DNA from: Deltaproteobacteria bacterium
Lineage (GTDB): Bacteria > Myxococcota_A > UBA796 > GCA-2862545
Direction: 5' to 3'
Length of the DNA stretch: 64,000 nt
NCBI GenBank assembly: GCA_007693595.1
Contig: REDI01000039.1
Span: 124,001 to 188,000 of the forward strand
A program made the translations under genes and the position numbers. Shown one piece after another: positions 9,905-18,599 of this stretch. Under the pieces are notes generated by a model that was not told the origin of the DNA, did no database searches, and was given only the letters and a program-made list of their open reading frames with translations. Positions within the stretch are counted from its first letter, which is position 1. Every line of letters begins with the position of its first letter.

Positions 9905-10303
9905 ATGGGTATGACCGACCCCGTAGCGGACATGCTGACGCGAATCAGGAACGGCCAGATGGCTGGTCACGCTCGCGTGACCATCCCGCGTTCCAACCTC
10001 AAGTCAGCCATCGTTCGTATTCTTAAGAGCGAAGGTTTCATCAAGGACTTCGTCGAGGTTCCTGGCCGTGTCAACGGCCGGATTACCGTCGAGCTGAAGT
10101 ACGACGAGGACAGCCAAGGCATCATTCGCGGTATCGACCGCGTCAGTAAGCCTGGTCGTCGCGTCTACGTCGGCAAGGACGACATTCCGCGCGTGCGGAA
10201 CGGTCTCGGCGTCGCAATCCTCACCACCCCGCGCGGGGTCATCACCGACCATCAGGCTCGAGAAGCCGGTGTGGGCGGTGAGATCCTGTGCAAGGTCTGG
10301 TGA
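9905..10303 (+). CDS. rpsH: 30S ribosomal protein S8
   Basis: S8 binds helix 21 of 16S rRNA and in E. coli represses the spc operon. The 132-residue product begins MGMTDPVADMLTRIRNGQMA and has the RIYVG-type loop (here RRVYVGKDDIPRVRNGLGVA) and the C-terminal TPRGVITDHQAREAGVGGE motif. GCGGAGAA precedes the ATG. Confidence 0.98.
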   Translation: MGMTDPVADMLTRIRNGQMAGHARVTIPRSNLKSAIVRILKSEGFIKDFVEVPGRVNGRITVELKYDEDSQGIIRGIDRVSKPGRRVYVGKDDIPRVRNGLGVAILTTPRGVITDHQAREAGVGGEILCKVW

Positions 10304-10315
10304 TCGGAGGACCCC

Positions 10316-10849
10316 ATGTCTCGTATCGGACGCCTTCCCATTCCAGTGCCCTCGGGCGTGACCGTCAAGATCGACGGAGACACGGTCGTGGTCAAGGGTC
10401 CCAAGGGCGAGCTCAGCTCCAATCTGCCCGAGTATACCGACGCTGCCGTCGAGGGCTCTGAGATCCTCATCACCCGTTCTAGCGATCTGCGTCAGGCTCG
10501 CGCCAACCATGGGCTGGCCCGCGCGTTGATCAACAACATGGTGGTTGGGGTGTCTCAGGGCTTTCAGAAGTCGCTCGAGGTGATCGGCATCGGCTACCGT
10601 GCCGACGTCAAGGGCAACCAGTTGGTTCTCAATCTCGGCTATTCTCACCTTGTGGAGTATCCTATCCCCGACGGCATCTCGATCTCGGTCGACAAGCAGA
10701 ACAAGGTCACCGTGGAAGGGATCGACAAGCAACAGGTCGGGCAGGTCGCGGCGGTCATCCGGGGCTTCCGCAAGCCTGATCATTATAAGGGCAAGGGTGT
10801 TCGCTACAGCGGCGAGCACGTTCGGCTCAAGGCCGGCAAGTCCGCCTAG
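10316..10849 (+). CDS. rplF: 50S ribosomal protein L6
   Basis: L6 sits near the GTPase-associated centre. The 177-residue product is exactly family length, beginning SRIGRLPIPVPSGVTVKIDG, with VKGPKGELS and the C-terminal KPDHYKGKGVRYSGEHVRLK signature. A CGGAGG ribosome-binding site lies 7 bases before the ATG. Confidence 0.98.
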   Translation: MSRIGRLPIPVPSGVTVKIDGDTVVVKGPKGELSSNLPEYTDAAVEGSEILITRSSDLRQARANHGLARALINNMVVGVSQGFQKSLEVIGIGYRADVKGNQLVLNLGYSHLVEYPIPDGISISVDKQNKVTVEGIDKQQVGQVAAVIRGFRKPDHYKGKGVRYSGEHVRLKAGKSA

Positions 10850-10861
10850 TAGGAGTTCGTC

Positions 10862-11227
10862 ATGGGTAAGGTCAACACCTCTCGGCTTGGCCGCATTCGT
10901 CGTAAGAAGCACATCCGCAAGTCTGTCGTCGGCACCGCCGAGCGGCCGCGGCTCTGCGTCTTCCGGAGTGCCAAGCACATCTACGCACAGATCATCGACG
11001 ATGACAGCGGCGTGACCTTGGCTTCCGCCTCCTCGCTGAGCCCAGAGCTCCGGAGCGAGGTGTCGGGTGGCAACAAGGGCGGCGCCGAGGTCGTCGGCCG
11101 CAAGCTCGCTGAGCTTGCGAAGGCGAAGGGCGTGGAGCACGTCGTCTTCGATCGTAATGGATATCGGTACCATGGCCGCGTCGCTGCGCTCGCAGACGGC
11201 GCCCGTGAAGCCGGCCTGAAGTTCTAG
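10862..11227 (+). CDS. rplR: 50S ribosomal protein L18
   Basis: L18 binds 5S rRNA with L5. The 121-residue product has an arginine/lysine-rich N terminus ([20 protein letters not shown]), the [20 protein letters not shown] block and the C-terminal [20 protein letters not shown] signature. TAGGAG precedes the ATG. Confidence 0.98.
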   Translation: MGKVNTSRLGRIRRKKHIRKSVVGTAERPRLCVFRSAKHIYAQIIDDDSGVTLASASSLSPELRSEVSGGNKGGAEVVGRKLAELAKAKGVEHVVFDRNGYRYHGRVAALADGAREAGLKF

Positions 11228-11250
11228 GCTGCACCACAGCCGGAGGAATC

Positions 11251-11802
11251 ATGAGCAAGATGAACCGTAGCCGTCGCCAGCGTGACGAGGAAGATTCCTC
11301 CCACGTCGAGAAGGTGATCTACATCAATCGGGTCGCCAAAGTCGTCAAGGGTGGCCGCCGTTTCAGCTTCTCGGCCATCGTGGTGGTCGGGGATCTGCAG
11401 GGGTCCGTCGGGTTTGGCTTCGGCAAGGCCAACGAGGTTCCTGAGGCGATCCGCAAGGCGACGGAGAAGGCCCGCCGGAACATGAAGGAGTATCCCCTCG
11501 TCGGCTCGACCATCTCACACGAGATCGAAGGCCACTACGGCGCAGGGCATGTGCTCCTCAAGCCGGCCTCTCCGGGTACCGGCGTTATCGCGGGTCCTGC
11601 CGTACGCGCCATCATGGACAGCCTCGGTGTCGCCGATGTGCTGACCAAGAGCCTTGGTAGCAGCAACCCGCACAACATGGTTCGCGCCACCTTCGATGCG
11701 CTCGATCGCCTCGAGTCGGCCGAACAGTATGCGATCCGCACCGGCAAGGACCTCGACGAGGTCAAAGCGAACTACACCGTTCGCATCCAGCCGGTCGGCT
11801 AA
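11251..11802 (+). CDS. rpsE: 30S ribosomal protein S5
   Basis: S5 is a fidelity protein at the mRNA entry tunnel. The 183-residue product is slightly longer than E. coli S5 because of a charged N-terminal stretch ([20 protein letters not shown]). It has [38 protein letters not shown] and the [19 protein letters not shown] block. CCGGAGGAATC precedes the ATG. Confidence 0.98.
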   Translation: MSKMNRSRRQRDEEDSSHVEKVIYINRVAKVVKGGRRFSFSAIVVVGDLQGSVGFGFGKANEVPEAIRKATEKARRNMKEYPLVGSTISHEIEGHYGAGHVLLKPASPGTGVIAGPAVRAIMDSLGVADVLTKSLGSSNPHNMVRATFDALDRLESAEQYAIRTGKDLDEVKANYTVRIQPVG

Positions 11803-11813
11803 GGGAGAACATC

Positions 11814-12005
11814 GTGTCCAGCCACATCAAGGTGACCCTCCGACACAGCGCCATCGGCCGACCCGCGCGTCAGCTCGAGACCATCAAGGGGCTCGGACTG
11901 CGCAAGATCGGCTCTTCGCGCGTGCTCGAGAACACACCGGCCGTCCGCGGCATGGTCAAAAAGATCCTCCACCTCGTGGAGGTTGAAGAGGTGAAACATG
12001 GCTGA
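11814..12005 (+). CDS. rpmD: 50S ribosomal protein L30
   Basis: L30 is a small 50S protein. The product is 63 residues from a GTG start ([20 protein letters not shown]), with the [20 protein letters not shown] signature. AAGGGAGAA precedes the GTG. The last 8 bases overlap the start of rplO. Confidence 0.96.
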   Translation: MSSHIKVTLRHSAIGRPARQLETIKGLGLRKIGSSRVLENTPAVRGMVKKILHLVEVEEVKHG

Positions 12006-12471
12006 CGAGCTCTCCAAGCTCAAGGTCCTCCCTTGGGAGTCTAACTCCAACGGCAAGCGCAAGCAGCGGACCCGCTTGGGTCGTGGCGAGGGCTCTGGCA
12101 AGGGTACGACCGCGGGTCGTGGTCAGAAGGGCCAGATGTCCCGCTCCGGTTCCGGTCGTCGCTGGGGCTTCGAGGGTGGACAGATGCCGCTGCATCGCCG
12201 CCTTCCCAAGAAGGGCTTCACCAACATCTTCGCGAAGGACTTCGAGGTCCTCAACGTCAGCAAGCTCGCTGGCTTGGCTGCTGGCTCGGTGGTCACCGCC
12301 GAGACGCTGCGCGAGGCGGGCATCATCAGCCGGATCGGCAAGGATGGCGTCAAGGTTCTTGGTGGCGGTGACCTCGAGGTTGCCCTTCATGTTCGCGTGG
12401 CCAAGCTTAGCGCCTCCGCCGCCGAGAAGATCGTCGCGGCTGGCGGCACCATCGAGGGCGACCTGCCTTAG
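11998..12471 (+). CDS. rplO: 50S ribosomal protein L15
   Basis: L15 is a late-assembly 50S protein. The 157-residue product has the glycine-rich N-terminal region typical of the family ([20 protein letters not shown], then [20 protein letters not shown]) and a C-terminal domain ending GGTIEGDLP. The ATG lies inside the end of rpmD (8-base overlap), so the two are translationally coupled. Confidence 0.97.
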   Translation: MADELSKLKVLPWESNSNGKRKQRTRLGRGEGSGKGTTAGRGQKGQMSRSGSGRRWGFEGGQMPLHRRLPKKGFTNIFAKDFEVLNVSKLAGLAAGSVVTAETLREAGIISRIGKDGVKVLGGGDLEVALHVRVAKLSASAAEKIVAAGGTIEGDLP

Positions 12472-12500
12472 CAAGGCCGCCTGGCGCACTCGGAGTATCC

Positions 12501-13853
12501 GTGGCGAACATCTTTAGCCGCATCTGGGAGATGAAGGACCTTCGAAATCGGGTCCTATTCACCCTCGCGATGCTGGGTGTCTACCGCCTCGGCATCTTTG
12601 TGCCGGTCCCAGGGGTCAACCGCGAAGAGCTGGGCAAGTTCTTTGCGGGTCAGTCCGATACGCTCTTTGGACTGTACGACATGTTCTCGGGTGGAGCGCT
12701 GATGCAGTTCAGCGTGTTCGTGCTGGGGATCATGCCGTACATCACGGCCTCCATCATCATGCAGCTCATGGGGCGCATGGTGCCCACCCTTGAGCGCATC
12801 CAGAAGGAAGGGCAGCAGGGTCGGAACCGTATGACCCAATACACCCGCTACCTCACCATCGCCATTGCTGTTGTGCAGTCCTACGGGATGGCCTTCGCGC
12901 TGGAGCAGATGAGTGGGCAGGGCGGGAGTATCGTCATCCAGCCCGGCTGGGGGTTCCGTCTCATGACCGTGCTCACGGTCACGGCGGGCTCCTGCTTCCT
13001 CATGTGGCTAGGTGAGCAGATGTCGGAGCGTGGAGTCGGTAACGGCGCCTCAATCCTCATCACTGCTGGCATCATCGCCACCTTCCCGAGCGACGTCTTC
13101 GCCGTCTTCCGGCTCGTCGGCCTTGGGGAGATGAATTTGCTGCAGGCGGTCTTGTTGTTCGCATTCCTCTTCGCGGTCGTCATGGCGATCGTCTTCGTGG
13201 AGCGAGGTCAGCGCAGGGTTCCGCTGCAGTACGCCAAGCGGGTGCTCGGGCGCCGAGTCTACCAGGGCGAGACCACCTATCTTCCCCTCAAGGTGAACAT
13301 CTCGGGGGTCATTCCCCCGATCTTTGCGAGCTCTCTGCTGATGCTCCCCAGCACGGTGGGGGCGTTCGCAGACATCCCCTTCCTCGACTGGCTGTCCGGT
13401 CAGTTCTTCCCCGGAAGTTGGCTGTATAACGTCACCTTTGGTGCGCTGGTCATCTTCTTCGCCTTCTTCTACACCGCGATCACCTTCAGCCCGGTCGACG
13501 TGGCGGAGAACCTCAAGAAGCAGGCGGCGTTCATCCCGAGGGTTCGCCCTGGCAGCGAAACCATCGACTACCTCGACTGGTTGCTCACGCGCCTGACAAC
13601 CGGCGGCGCGGTCTACCTGGCGGTCGTCTGTGTGGCACCCACCATTCTTGCGTCGCAGACGGGGCTCAACATCTTCTTCAACTTCGGAGGAACGGGTGTG
13701 CTCATTCTGGTTGGCGTCTCGCTCGACACGGTCGCCCAGATCGAAGCTAAACTCGCCGAGAAAGAGTACGATGCGAGCAACCCGGGTCCTGGGGGCGGCA
13801 AGAAGGCGCGGGGGCGCCGTCGTCGCGCAGGCGGCCAGGCGGGGATGTTCTGA
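12501..13853 (+). CDS. secY: Sec translocase channel subunit SecY
   Basis: SecY is the inner-membrane protein-conducting channel. The product is 450 residues from a GTG start (ANIFSRIWEMKDLRNRVLFT). It shows about ten hydrophobic segments, with the plug/TM2 region containing FSVFVLGIMPYITASIIMQL and the cytoplasmic ERGQRRVPLQYAKR loop. The C terminus is basic (GGGKKARGRRRRAGGQ). It ends the spc block; adk, map, infA and rpmJ, often found behind secY, are not here. Confidence 0.97.
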   Translation: MANIFSRIWEMKDLRNRVLFTLAMLGVYRLGIFVPVPGVNREELGKFFAGQSDTLFGLYDMFSGGALMQFSVFVLGIMPYITASIIMQLMGRMVPTLERIQKEGQQGRNRMTQYTRYLTIAIAVVQSYGMAFALEQMSGQGGSIVIQPGWGFRLMTVLTVTAGSCFLMWLGEQMSERGVGNGASILITAGIIATFPSDVFAVFRLVGLGEMNLLQAVLLFAFLFAVVMAIVFVERGQRRVPLQYAKRVLGRRVYQGETTYLPLKVNISGVIPPIFASSLLMLPSTVGAFADIPFLDWLSGQFFPGSWLYNVTFGALVIFFAFFYTAITFSPVDVAENLKKQAAFIPRVRPGSETIDYLDWLLTRLTTGGAVYLAVVCVAPTILASQTGLNIFFNFGGTGVLILVGVSLDTVAQIEAKLAEKEYDASNPGPGGGKKARGRRRRAGGQAGMF

Positions 13854-14196
13854 GTTCGGACCTGCGAGCCCCCTCATCTGGCTCTTCGCTGAAGAGGAGC
13901 TACGCCAGCGACGCGCTGGCGCTTGACGCCGACGGCCTCAGGCTGTATAGGGGCGTCGCTTCGTCATCTCGTACCACGCTGGCCACTGGCCGACCTTCAC
14001 GGGTCCATGGGTGCAGCGTGGTTGTGGCAGCCTTCAGCCGCTCGGTGCAGCGCATCGGGTGGTGGTCTCATCGACCGCAGGCTGACTTCTCTCTTGAACC
14101 ATCAGTTGTCGTGGAGCCTTCGGGCTCTAGTGGAAGGGGCCTCTTGGCCGGTTCCGCGCGGCGGCTGCGAACCCTTCGGGGTTGTTGAGGACTACC
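13854..14196 (+). other. 343-base gap between secY and rpsM: hairpins and a promoter, no gene
   Basis: I looked for rpmJ, infA, map and adk in all frames and see none. The gap begins with two small perfect hairpins (13882-13896 and 13903-13921, stems of 6 and 7 bp) without T tracts. They are followed at once by a promoter-like sequence (13923-13951) and then about 245 bases of untranslated leader before rpsM. The gap divides the r-protein genes into two transcription units. Confidence 0.6.
13923..13951 (+). promoter_or_regulatory. candidate promoter for rpsM-rpsK-rpoA-rplQ
   Basis: TTGACG (13923-13928) and TATAGG (13946-13951) are separated by exactly 17 bases. The predicted start (about 13958) would give a leader of roughly 240 bases before rpsM. 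The 7-bp hairpin at 13903-13921 ends one base before the -35 box. Confidence 0.5.
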
Positions 14197-14562
14197 GTGG
14201 CACGTATTGAAGGCGTTGACCTCCCGCGCAACAAGCCGATCTGGATTGCGCTCACCTATATCTACGGCATTGGGCGTACCTCGGCGAAGAAGATCGTCGC
14301 CGAGGCCGAGCTCGATCCCATGACTCGGGTGTACCAGCTCACCGATCACGAGGTCGCGCGCCTGCGCGACGTCATCCTCAACGGCTACCAGGTCGAAGGT
14401 GATCTCCGCAAGCAGGTCACCATGAACATCAAGCGGCTGGTCGATCTGGGGGCGTACCGTGGCCTTCGTCACCGTCGCGGTCTCCCCAGCCGTGGTCAGC
14501 GTACGCACACCAACGCGCGAACCCGTAAGGGGCCCCGTCGCGCTGTGGCTCGTCGCAAGTAG
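14197..14562 (+). CDS. rpsM: 30S ribosomal protein S13
   Basis: S13 is a head protein forming bridges to the 50S subunit. The GTG at 14197 with GTTGAGGA upstream gives 121 residues starting [20 protein letters not shown]. The [11 protein letters not shown] helix and the C-terminal [20 protein letters not shown] segment with [11 protein letters not shown] are canonical. It heads the alpha-type unit. Confidence 0.97.
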   Translation: MARIEGVDLPRNKPIWIALTYIYGIGRTSAKKIVAEAELDPMTRVYQLTDHEVARLRDVILNGYQVEGDLRKQVTMNIKRLVDLGAYRGLRHRRGLPSRGQRTHTNARTRKGPRRAVARRK

Positions 14563-14610
14563 TCCTTCACCTGCTCGGCGGTCGCGTCCGCCTACCCATT
14601 GAGGTTTCCC

Positions 14611-14997
14611 ATGCCTTCTCGCAAGCCGACCAAGCGTCGCGTTCGCAAGAACATTCCCGCCGGCGTGGCCTACATTCAGGCCACCTTCAACAACACGATC
14701 ATCACGATCACCGACATGAACGGCAACGCGGTCGCTTGGTCGTCTTCGGGTGTGCTTCGCTTCAAGGGCTCTCGTAAGAGCACGCCCTTCGCCGCGCAGC
14801 TCGTCGCCGAGGATGCGGCCCGCAAGGCGATGGAGCACGGTATGCGCTCCGTCGGCGTCTTCGTGAAGGGGCCTGGCACAGGGCGCGAGTCTGCGCTTCG
14901 TGCGATCGCCAACTCCGGCCTAAAGATCACGCACATCAAAGATGTGACCCCGATCCCGCACAATGGCTGCCGTCCGCCCAAGCGTCGGCGCGTCTGA
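14611..14997 (+). CDS. rpsK: 30S ribosomal protein S11
   Basis: S11 is a platform protein contacting mRNA near the Shine-Dalgarno helix. The ATG at 14611 gives 128 residues, with [36 protein letters not shown] and the C-terminal [20 protein letters not shown] signature. TTGAGG lies upstream. rpsD, which normally follows, is absent; 124 non-coding bases lead to rpoA. Confidence 0.98.
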   Translation: MPSRKPTKRRVRKNIPAGVAYIQATFNNTIITITDMNGNAVAWSSSGVLRFKGSRKSTPFAAQLVAEDAARKAMEHGMRSVGVFVKGPGTGRESALRAIANSGLKITHIKDVTPIPHNGCRPPKRRRV

Positions 14998-15121
14998 CCT
15001 TTTCGGCTCGCGGTCGGCCTGTCCGACCCTTTTCTCACCGGCCTCGGTCGGTCTCATCAACCGGCGAAGGGGAGAGCCTGCGAGCCCTCTCATCCGAAGC
15101 CGTTGATCCTAGGATGACACC

Positions 15122-16129
15122 ATGAGCGACATCGTACCCGCGAACTGGCGTGCCCTGATCCGACCCCGTCGGGTCGAGCGCGATCAGCGCAGCAGCAGCA
15201 CCTATGGCAAGTTCACCATTCGCCCTCTCGAGCGCGGGTTTGGAACGACCATCGGCAACTCCCTCCGACGCATCCTGCTGTCTTCCCTGCAGGGCGCGGC
15301 CATCACCTCCGTTCGCATTGAGGGCGTGCTCCACGAGTTCACCTCGGTCTCTGGCGTGGTCGAAGACGTCACCGACATCGTCTTGAACTTCAAGGGCGTC
15401 TTGCTCCGCGTCTCGACCAACGAGACGGTCAAGGGGCACGTCAAGATCTCGGGTCAAGCGAACGCCGTCACCGTGGTACGCGCTAGGGACCTCACGTTTG
15501 ACGCGGCGGTCGAGGTGCTCAACCCTGAGCACCCCATCGCGACGCTCACCGACGCGGCCGACTTCGAGGCCTTTGTCACGGTCAACGTCGGCAAGGGCTA
15601 CGTGCCCTCGAGCCAGAACAAGACCGAGGATCAGCCCGTGGGTACCATCCCCATCGACGCGATCTTCTCGCCGATCAAGCGGGTTCGATACCAAGTGACC
15701 AACGCCCGAGTCGGCAACCGCACCGACTACGACAAGCTCGTGATCGAGCTGTGGACGGACGGCTCTGTGGTGCCCGAGGATGCGCTCGCCTTCGCGGCCA
15801 AGATCCTCAAGGAGCAGCTCCAGGTCTTCATCAACTTCACCGAAGAAGACGAGCCCGAGCTTGAGACCGAAGAAGAGCAAGAGCAGGAGTACAACGAGAA
15901 CCTGTTCAAGCGCGTCGATGAGCTGGAGCTCTCGGTCCGGTCGCAGAATTGTCTTCAAAACGCGGGCATCGAGCACATCTATCAGCTCGTCGAGAAGTCC
16001 GAAGCCGAGATGCTCAAGACCAAGAACTTCGGTCGTAAGAGCCTAAACGAGATCAAGGAGATTCTCTCGGATCTCGGTCTCTCCCTCGGCATGAAGCTCC
16101 ACAACTTCCCCAAGCATAAGGTCGGCTGA
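15122..16129 (+). CDS. rpoA: RNA polymerase subunit alpha
   Basis: The alpha subunit is the assembly platform of RNA polymerase and contacts UP elements and activators. The 335-residue product has the N-terminal dimerisation domain ([20 protein letters not shown], residues about 38-57), an acidic linker rich in Glu near 240-255, and the C-terminal domain with [15 protein letters not shown], whose arginine corresponds to the DNA-contacting R265 of E. coli. Confidence 0.98.
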   Translation: MSDIVPANWRALIRPRRVERDQRSSSTYGKFTIRPLERGFGTTIGNSLRRILLSSLQGAAITSVRIEGVLHEFTSVSGVVEDVTDIVLNFKGVLLRVSTNETVKGHVKISGQANAVTVVRARDLTFDAAVEVLNPEHPIATLTDAADFEAFVTVNVGKGYVPSSQNKTEDQPVGTIPIDAIFSPIKRVRYQVTNARVGNRTDYDKLVIELWTDGSVVPEDALAFAAKILKEQLQVFINFTEEDEPELETEEEQEQEYNENLFKRVDELELSVRSQNCLQNAGIEHIYQLVEKSEAEMLKTKNFGRKSLNEIKEILSDLGLSLGMKLHNFPKHKVG

Positions 16130-16168
16130 GCCGGGGACCCTCCCCAGGCATCGTCGCAGGAGAACGCT

Positions 16169-16642
16169 ATGCGTCACCGTAAATCAGGACGTAAGCTCGG
16201 TCGGAACAGCAGCCATCGCAAGGCCATGTTCCGTAACATGGTCACTTCGCTGCTTCGTTACGAGCAGATCCGCACCACCGAGGCCAAGGCCAAGGAGCTC
16301 CGCGGCTACGTCGAGCGAGTCATCACCCTCGCGCGTCGCGCACCGTCGGTCGCGCAGATTGAGGCGCTCTCGGGTGAAGAGCAGAGCAAGGCCCGTGCTG
16401 CTCGGGTGCACGCCATTCGTCGGGCTCGGCTCTGGGTCAATGACCGCGAGGTCCTTCGACGTCTCTTTGGTGACTATGCCGATCGTTTCGCGGATCGTCC
16501 GGGTGGCTACACCCGCGTCATCAAGGCGGGCCGTCGTCCGGGCGACAACGCGCCGATGGCCATCATCGAGTTGGTCGAGGCAGTCGCTGCTTCGGTTGCG
16601 TCGGTCGAGGAGCCTGTCTCCGAAGAAGTCACCGCCGAGTAG
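16169..16642 (+). CDS. rplQ: 50S ribosomal protein L17
   Basis: L17 lies beside the exit tunnel. The N-terminal 120 residues are canonical ([20 protein letters not shown], then [20 protein letters not shown], and [20 protein letters not shown]). A C-terminal tail rich in Ala, Val and Glu (ending [13 protein letters not shown]) brings it to 157 residues. CAGGAGAA precedes the ATG. It closes the alpha-type unit. Confidence 0.97.
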   Translation: MRHRKSGRKLGRNSSHRKAMFRNMVTSLLRYEQIRTTEAKAKELRGYVERVITLARRAPSVAQIEALSGEEQSKARAARVHAIRRARLWVNDREVLRRLFGDYADRFADRPGGYTRVIKAGRRPGDNAPMAIIELVEAVAASVASVEEPVSEEVTAE

Positions 16643-16670
16643 TTGCGCCTCTGACTGGGCGAGTCCGTAG

Positions 16671-16689
16671 GCGTCCTGATTCAGGGCGC
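16671..16689 (+). terminator. hairpin after rplQ, probable operon terminator
   Basis: An 8-bp stem (16671-16678 with 16682-16689, one G-U pair, 3-base loop) begins 29 bases after the rplQ stop. The downstream tract is only moderately T-containing (TTGCGT), so a Rho-independent mechanism is plausible but not certain. Confidence 0.5.
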
Positions 16690-16775
16690 TTGCGTACTGC
16701 GTTCGTCCTCCGCTCGCTCGGGTGCGGTTCCCGGCAGAGAGGTTAGTCCCCCTTCACTTCGCAAGAGGTGAGGTT

Positions 16776-16810
16776 CCCCAGCGGACGCCGCTGGGGGCCT
16801 GAGCGCCCCC
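16776..16810 (+). promoter_or_regulatory. two mutually exclusive hairpins upstream of fur
   Basis: A perfect 9-bp stem with a 3-base loop spans 16776-16796. Its right arm (the G run at 16793-16797) can instead pair with the C run at 16806-16810 to form a second stem of 6 bp. Only one can form at a time, and both end before the fur ribosome-binding site (about 16824-16829). The element could be a terminator for upstream transcription or a leader switch. Confidence 0.4.
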
Positions 16811-16834
16811 TATGCGACGCAGGACGGAGGTCGA

Positions 16835-17293
16835 ATGTCGGAACAAGCGGCGGAGCTCGTCCAGCGGTTTCGGGACTATCTCTCCCGAGAGGGGCTGAAG
16901 TGCACGCGCCAGCGTGAGGCGATCGCTTCGGTCGTCTTCTCGTCGGAAGGTCACTTGACGTTGAACGATATCCATGTACGTGCGCAGCAGGTTCAGCCGT
17001 CCGTTGGATTCGCGACCGTCTATCGCACGATGAAGCTCCTCTCTGAGGCTGGTCTTGCGACGCAGCACCGCTTTGACGATGGGCAGTCTCGCTTCGAGCG
17101 AGCCGACGAGGATCACCACGATCACATCATCTGTTCTCGGTGTGGACGGATCGTAGAGTTCGAGGCACCCGAGATCGAGGTCCGCCAAGAGCGGATCGCG
17201 CTCGGTTTGGGATTTAAGGTCGTCTCCCACCGCCACGAGATCTACGGGGAGTGTATGCTCCCCTGTCGCTACGGTGAGGAGCCCAGCGCCTAG
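16835..17293 (+). CDS. fur: Fur-family metalloregulator
   Basis: This is a ferric-uptake-type repressor that binds DNA when loaded with metal. The 152-residue product has the winged-helix region (KCTRQREAIASVVFSS, then SVGFATVYRTMKLLSEAGLA) and the metal/dimerisation domain with HHDHIICSRCGRIVEFE. The CX2C zinc pair there is matched by a C-terminal pair (ECMLPC), as in structural-zinc Fur proteins. Fur, Zur and PerR are hard to separate by eye; the HHDH motif favours Fur. No classical AT-rich Fur box is visible in the GC-rich flanks. Confidence 0.85.
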   Translation: MSEQAAELVQRFRDYLSREGLKCTRQREAIASVVFSSEGHLTLNDIHVRAQQVQPSVGFATVYRTMKLLSEAGLATQHRFDDGQSRFERADEDHHDHIICSRCGRIVEFEAPEIEVRQERIALGLGFKVVSHRHEIYGECMLPCRYGEEPSA

Positions 17294-17421
17294 GGGTCAG
17301 GGGTCCTCGGCGGTGTGCAACCGGCTCCCAGGGGCACAGGCACGCGAGTCACCCGGATCCAGCTTGGAGCGGCCCCGTACACCACGATCGGTTACCCCCC
17401 TGGCCACTTGCCGAGGAACCC

Positions 17422-17790
17422 ATGTATCTGTTCGTTACTGTCCTCCACATCATCCTCAGCATCTTCCTGGTGCTCATTATCCTTCTTCAGCCGGGTAAGG
17501 GTGCTGATGTAGGAGCTGCCTTCGGCGGAGGCGGCGGTGGCGGCATGTTCGGGCCACGCGGTCCCGCGACGCTGTTGTCGCGCGCCACCACGGGGGTTGC
17601 CGTTCTGTTCATGGTCACCTCGGTTAGCTTGGCGCTCATGTCGGACCAGACCTTGCTCAGCGATGCCGAGCTCGACCGTCTCCTTGGCGAGGTCGACGAG
17701 ACGGACTACGCCATGCCGTCCAACGACGACGACGACGACGACGATGTCGACGACCTCACGCCGCCTGACGGCCCCTCGGTCGGGGACTAG
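17422..17790 (+). CDS. secG: Sec translocase subunit SecG
   Basis: SecG is the small inner-membrane subunit of SecYEG. The 122-residue product has TM1 at about residues 3-22, the signature LLQPGKGADVGAAFGGG followed by a glycine run, and TM2 at about 55-75. The C-terminal tail is strongly acidic, including a run of seven aspartates encoded by a GAC repeat (about 17724-17744). It stands alone between fur and the convergent glycolytic operon. Confidence 0.93.
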   Translation: MYLFVTVLHIILSIFLVLIILLQPGKGADVGAAFGGGGGGGMFGPRGPATLLSRATTGVAVLFMVTSVSLALMSDQTLLSDAELDRLLGEVDETDYAMPSNDDDDDDDVDDLTPPDGPSVGD

Positions 17791-17837
17791 CGCCGGGCAG
17801 TCCGTGGCGGCTCTGCGGGGAGCTGGGGCTGAAGCCC

Positions 17838-18599
17838 TCAGGCGCTCGCAGCTTGGACGATCGCTCGGAAGCTGTCGGCCTTCAGGCTCGCTCCGCCCAC
17901 CAAGGCTCCGTCGATGTCGGGCTGTCCGAGCAGTTCCGCGGCGTTGGCTGGCTTGACCGAGCCCCCGTAGAGGATCCTGGTCTGTTCCGCGACGAAGGCG
18001 GGGTAGCGGTCGCGGAGCCAGGCGCGCAGCGCGGCGTGGACCTCTTGGGCCTGCTCGGGGCTTGCGGTGCGGCCCGTGCCGATGGCCCAGATGGGCTCGT
18101 AGGCGATGGCCACCGTGACCGCCTCGTCGGGTCGAAGGGTGCCGAGGGCGGCAGAGAGCTGGCGGGTGACGACGGCGTGCACCTGACCCGCGTCCCGCTG
18201 TTCGAGGGTTTCACCGATACAGACCATGGGGAGCAGCCCGGCCTGAAGGGCGGCGCGCGCCTTTCGGCCCACCGCCTCGTCGGTCTCGGCGAAGAGCTGC
18301 CGACGCTCAGAATGCCCGATGAGAGCCCAGGTGCAACCCGCTTCTCGGGCGAAGTGCGCGGAGTTTGTGCCGGTATAGGCGCCTGTGTCCTTGTCGTGGA
18401 TCTCCTGCACGCCCACGGTGATCCCGCTGCCCTTTACGGCGCCGAGGACCGCTGGGATCGAGAGGGCGGTGGGAAAGATCGCGACCTCGGTGTCTCGGCG
18501 GTCCGCGAGGGCCTGCGCGAGCTCGGCACCGAGGGCTCGCGCTTGGGAGGGGCCTAAGTTGAGCTTCCAGTTGCCTGCGATGAGTGGGATCCGGGTCAT
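17838..18599 (-). CDS. tpiA: triosephosphate isomerase
   Basis: The enzyme interconverts dihydroxyacetone phosphate and glyceraldehyde 3-phosphate. Starting at the ATG at 18599 gives 253 residues. Catalytic elements are visible: the lysine in AGNWKLN, the histidine in IGHSERRQLFAETD, the glutamate in AYEPIWAIGTGRTA and the phosphate loop ILYGGSVKPANAAELL. The ATG overlaps the pgk stop by one base and has AGGAGGCG in front, so it is the third, coupled gene of gap-pgk-tpiA. A longer upstream reading frame lies inside pgk and is not real. Confidence 0.97.
   Translation of the reverse strand: MTRIPLIAGNWKLNLGPSQARALGAELAQALADRRDTEVAIFPTALSIPAVLGAVKGSGITVGVQEIHDKDTGAYTGTNSAHFAREAGCTWALIGHSERRQLFAETDEAVGRKARAALQAGLLPMVCIGETLEQRDAGQVHAVVTRQLSAALGTLRPDEAVTVAIAYEPIWAIGTGRTASPEQAQEVHAALRAWLRDRYPAFVAEQTRILYGGSVKPANAAELLGQPDIDGALVGGASLKADSFRAIVQAASA

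Noticed and set aside
13854-14196. Possible rpmJ (L36) or infA hidden in the secY-rpsM gap
   Set aside because: No frame encodes the short CX2C-containing L36 sequence or an IF-1-like OB fold.
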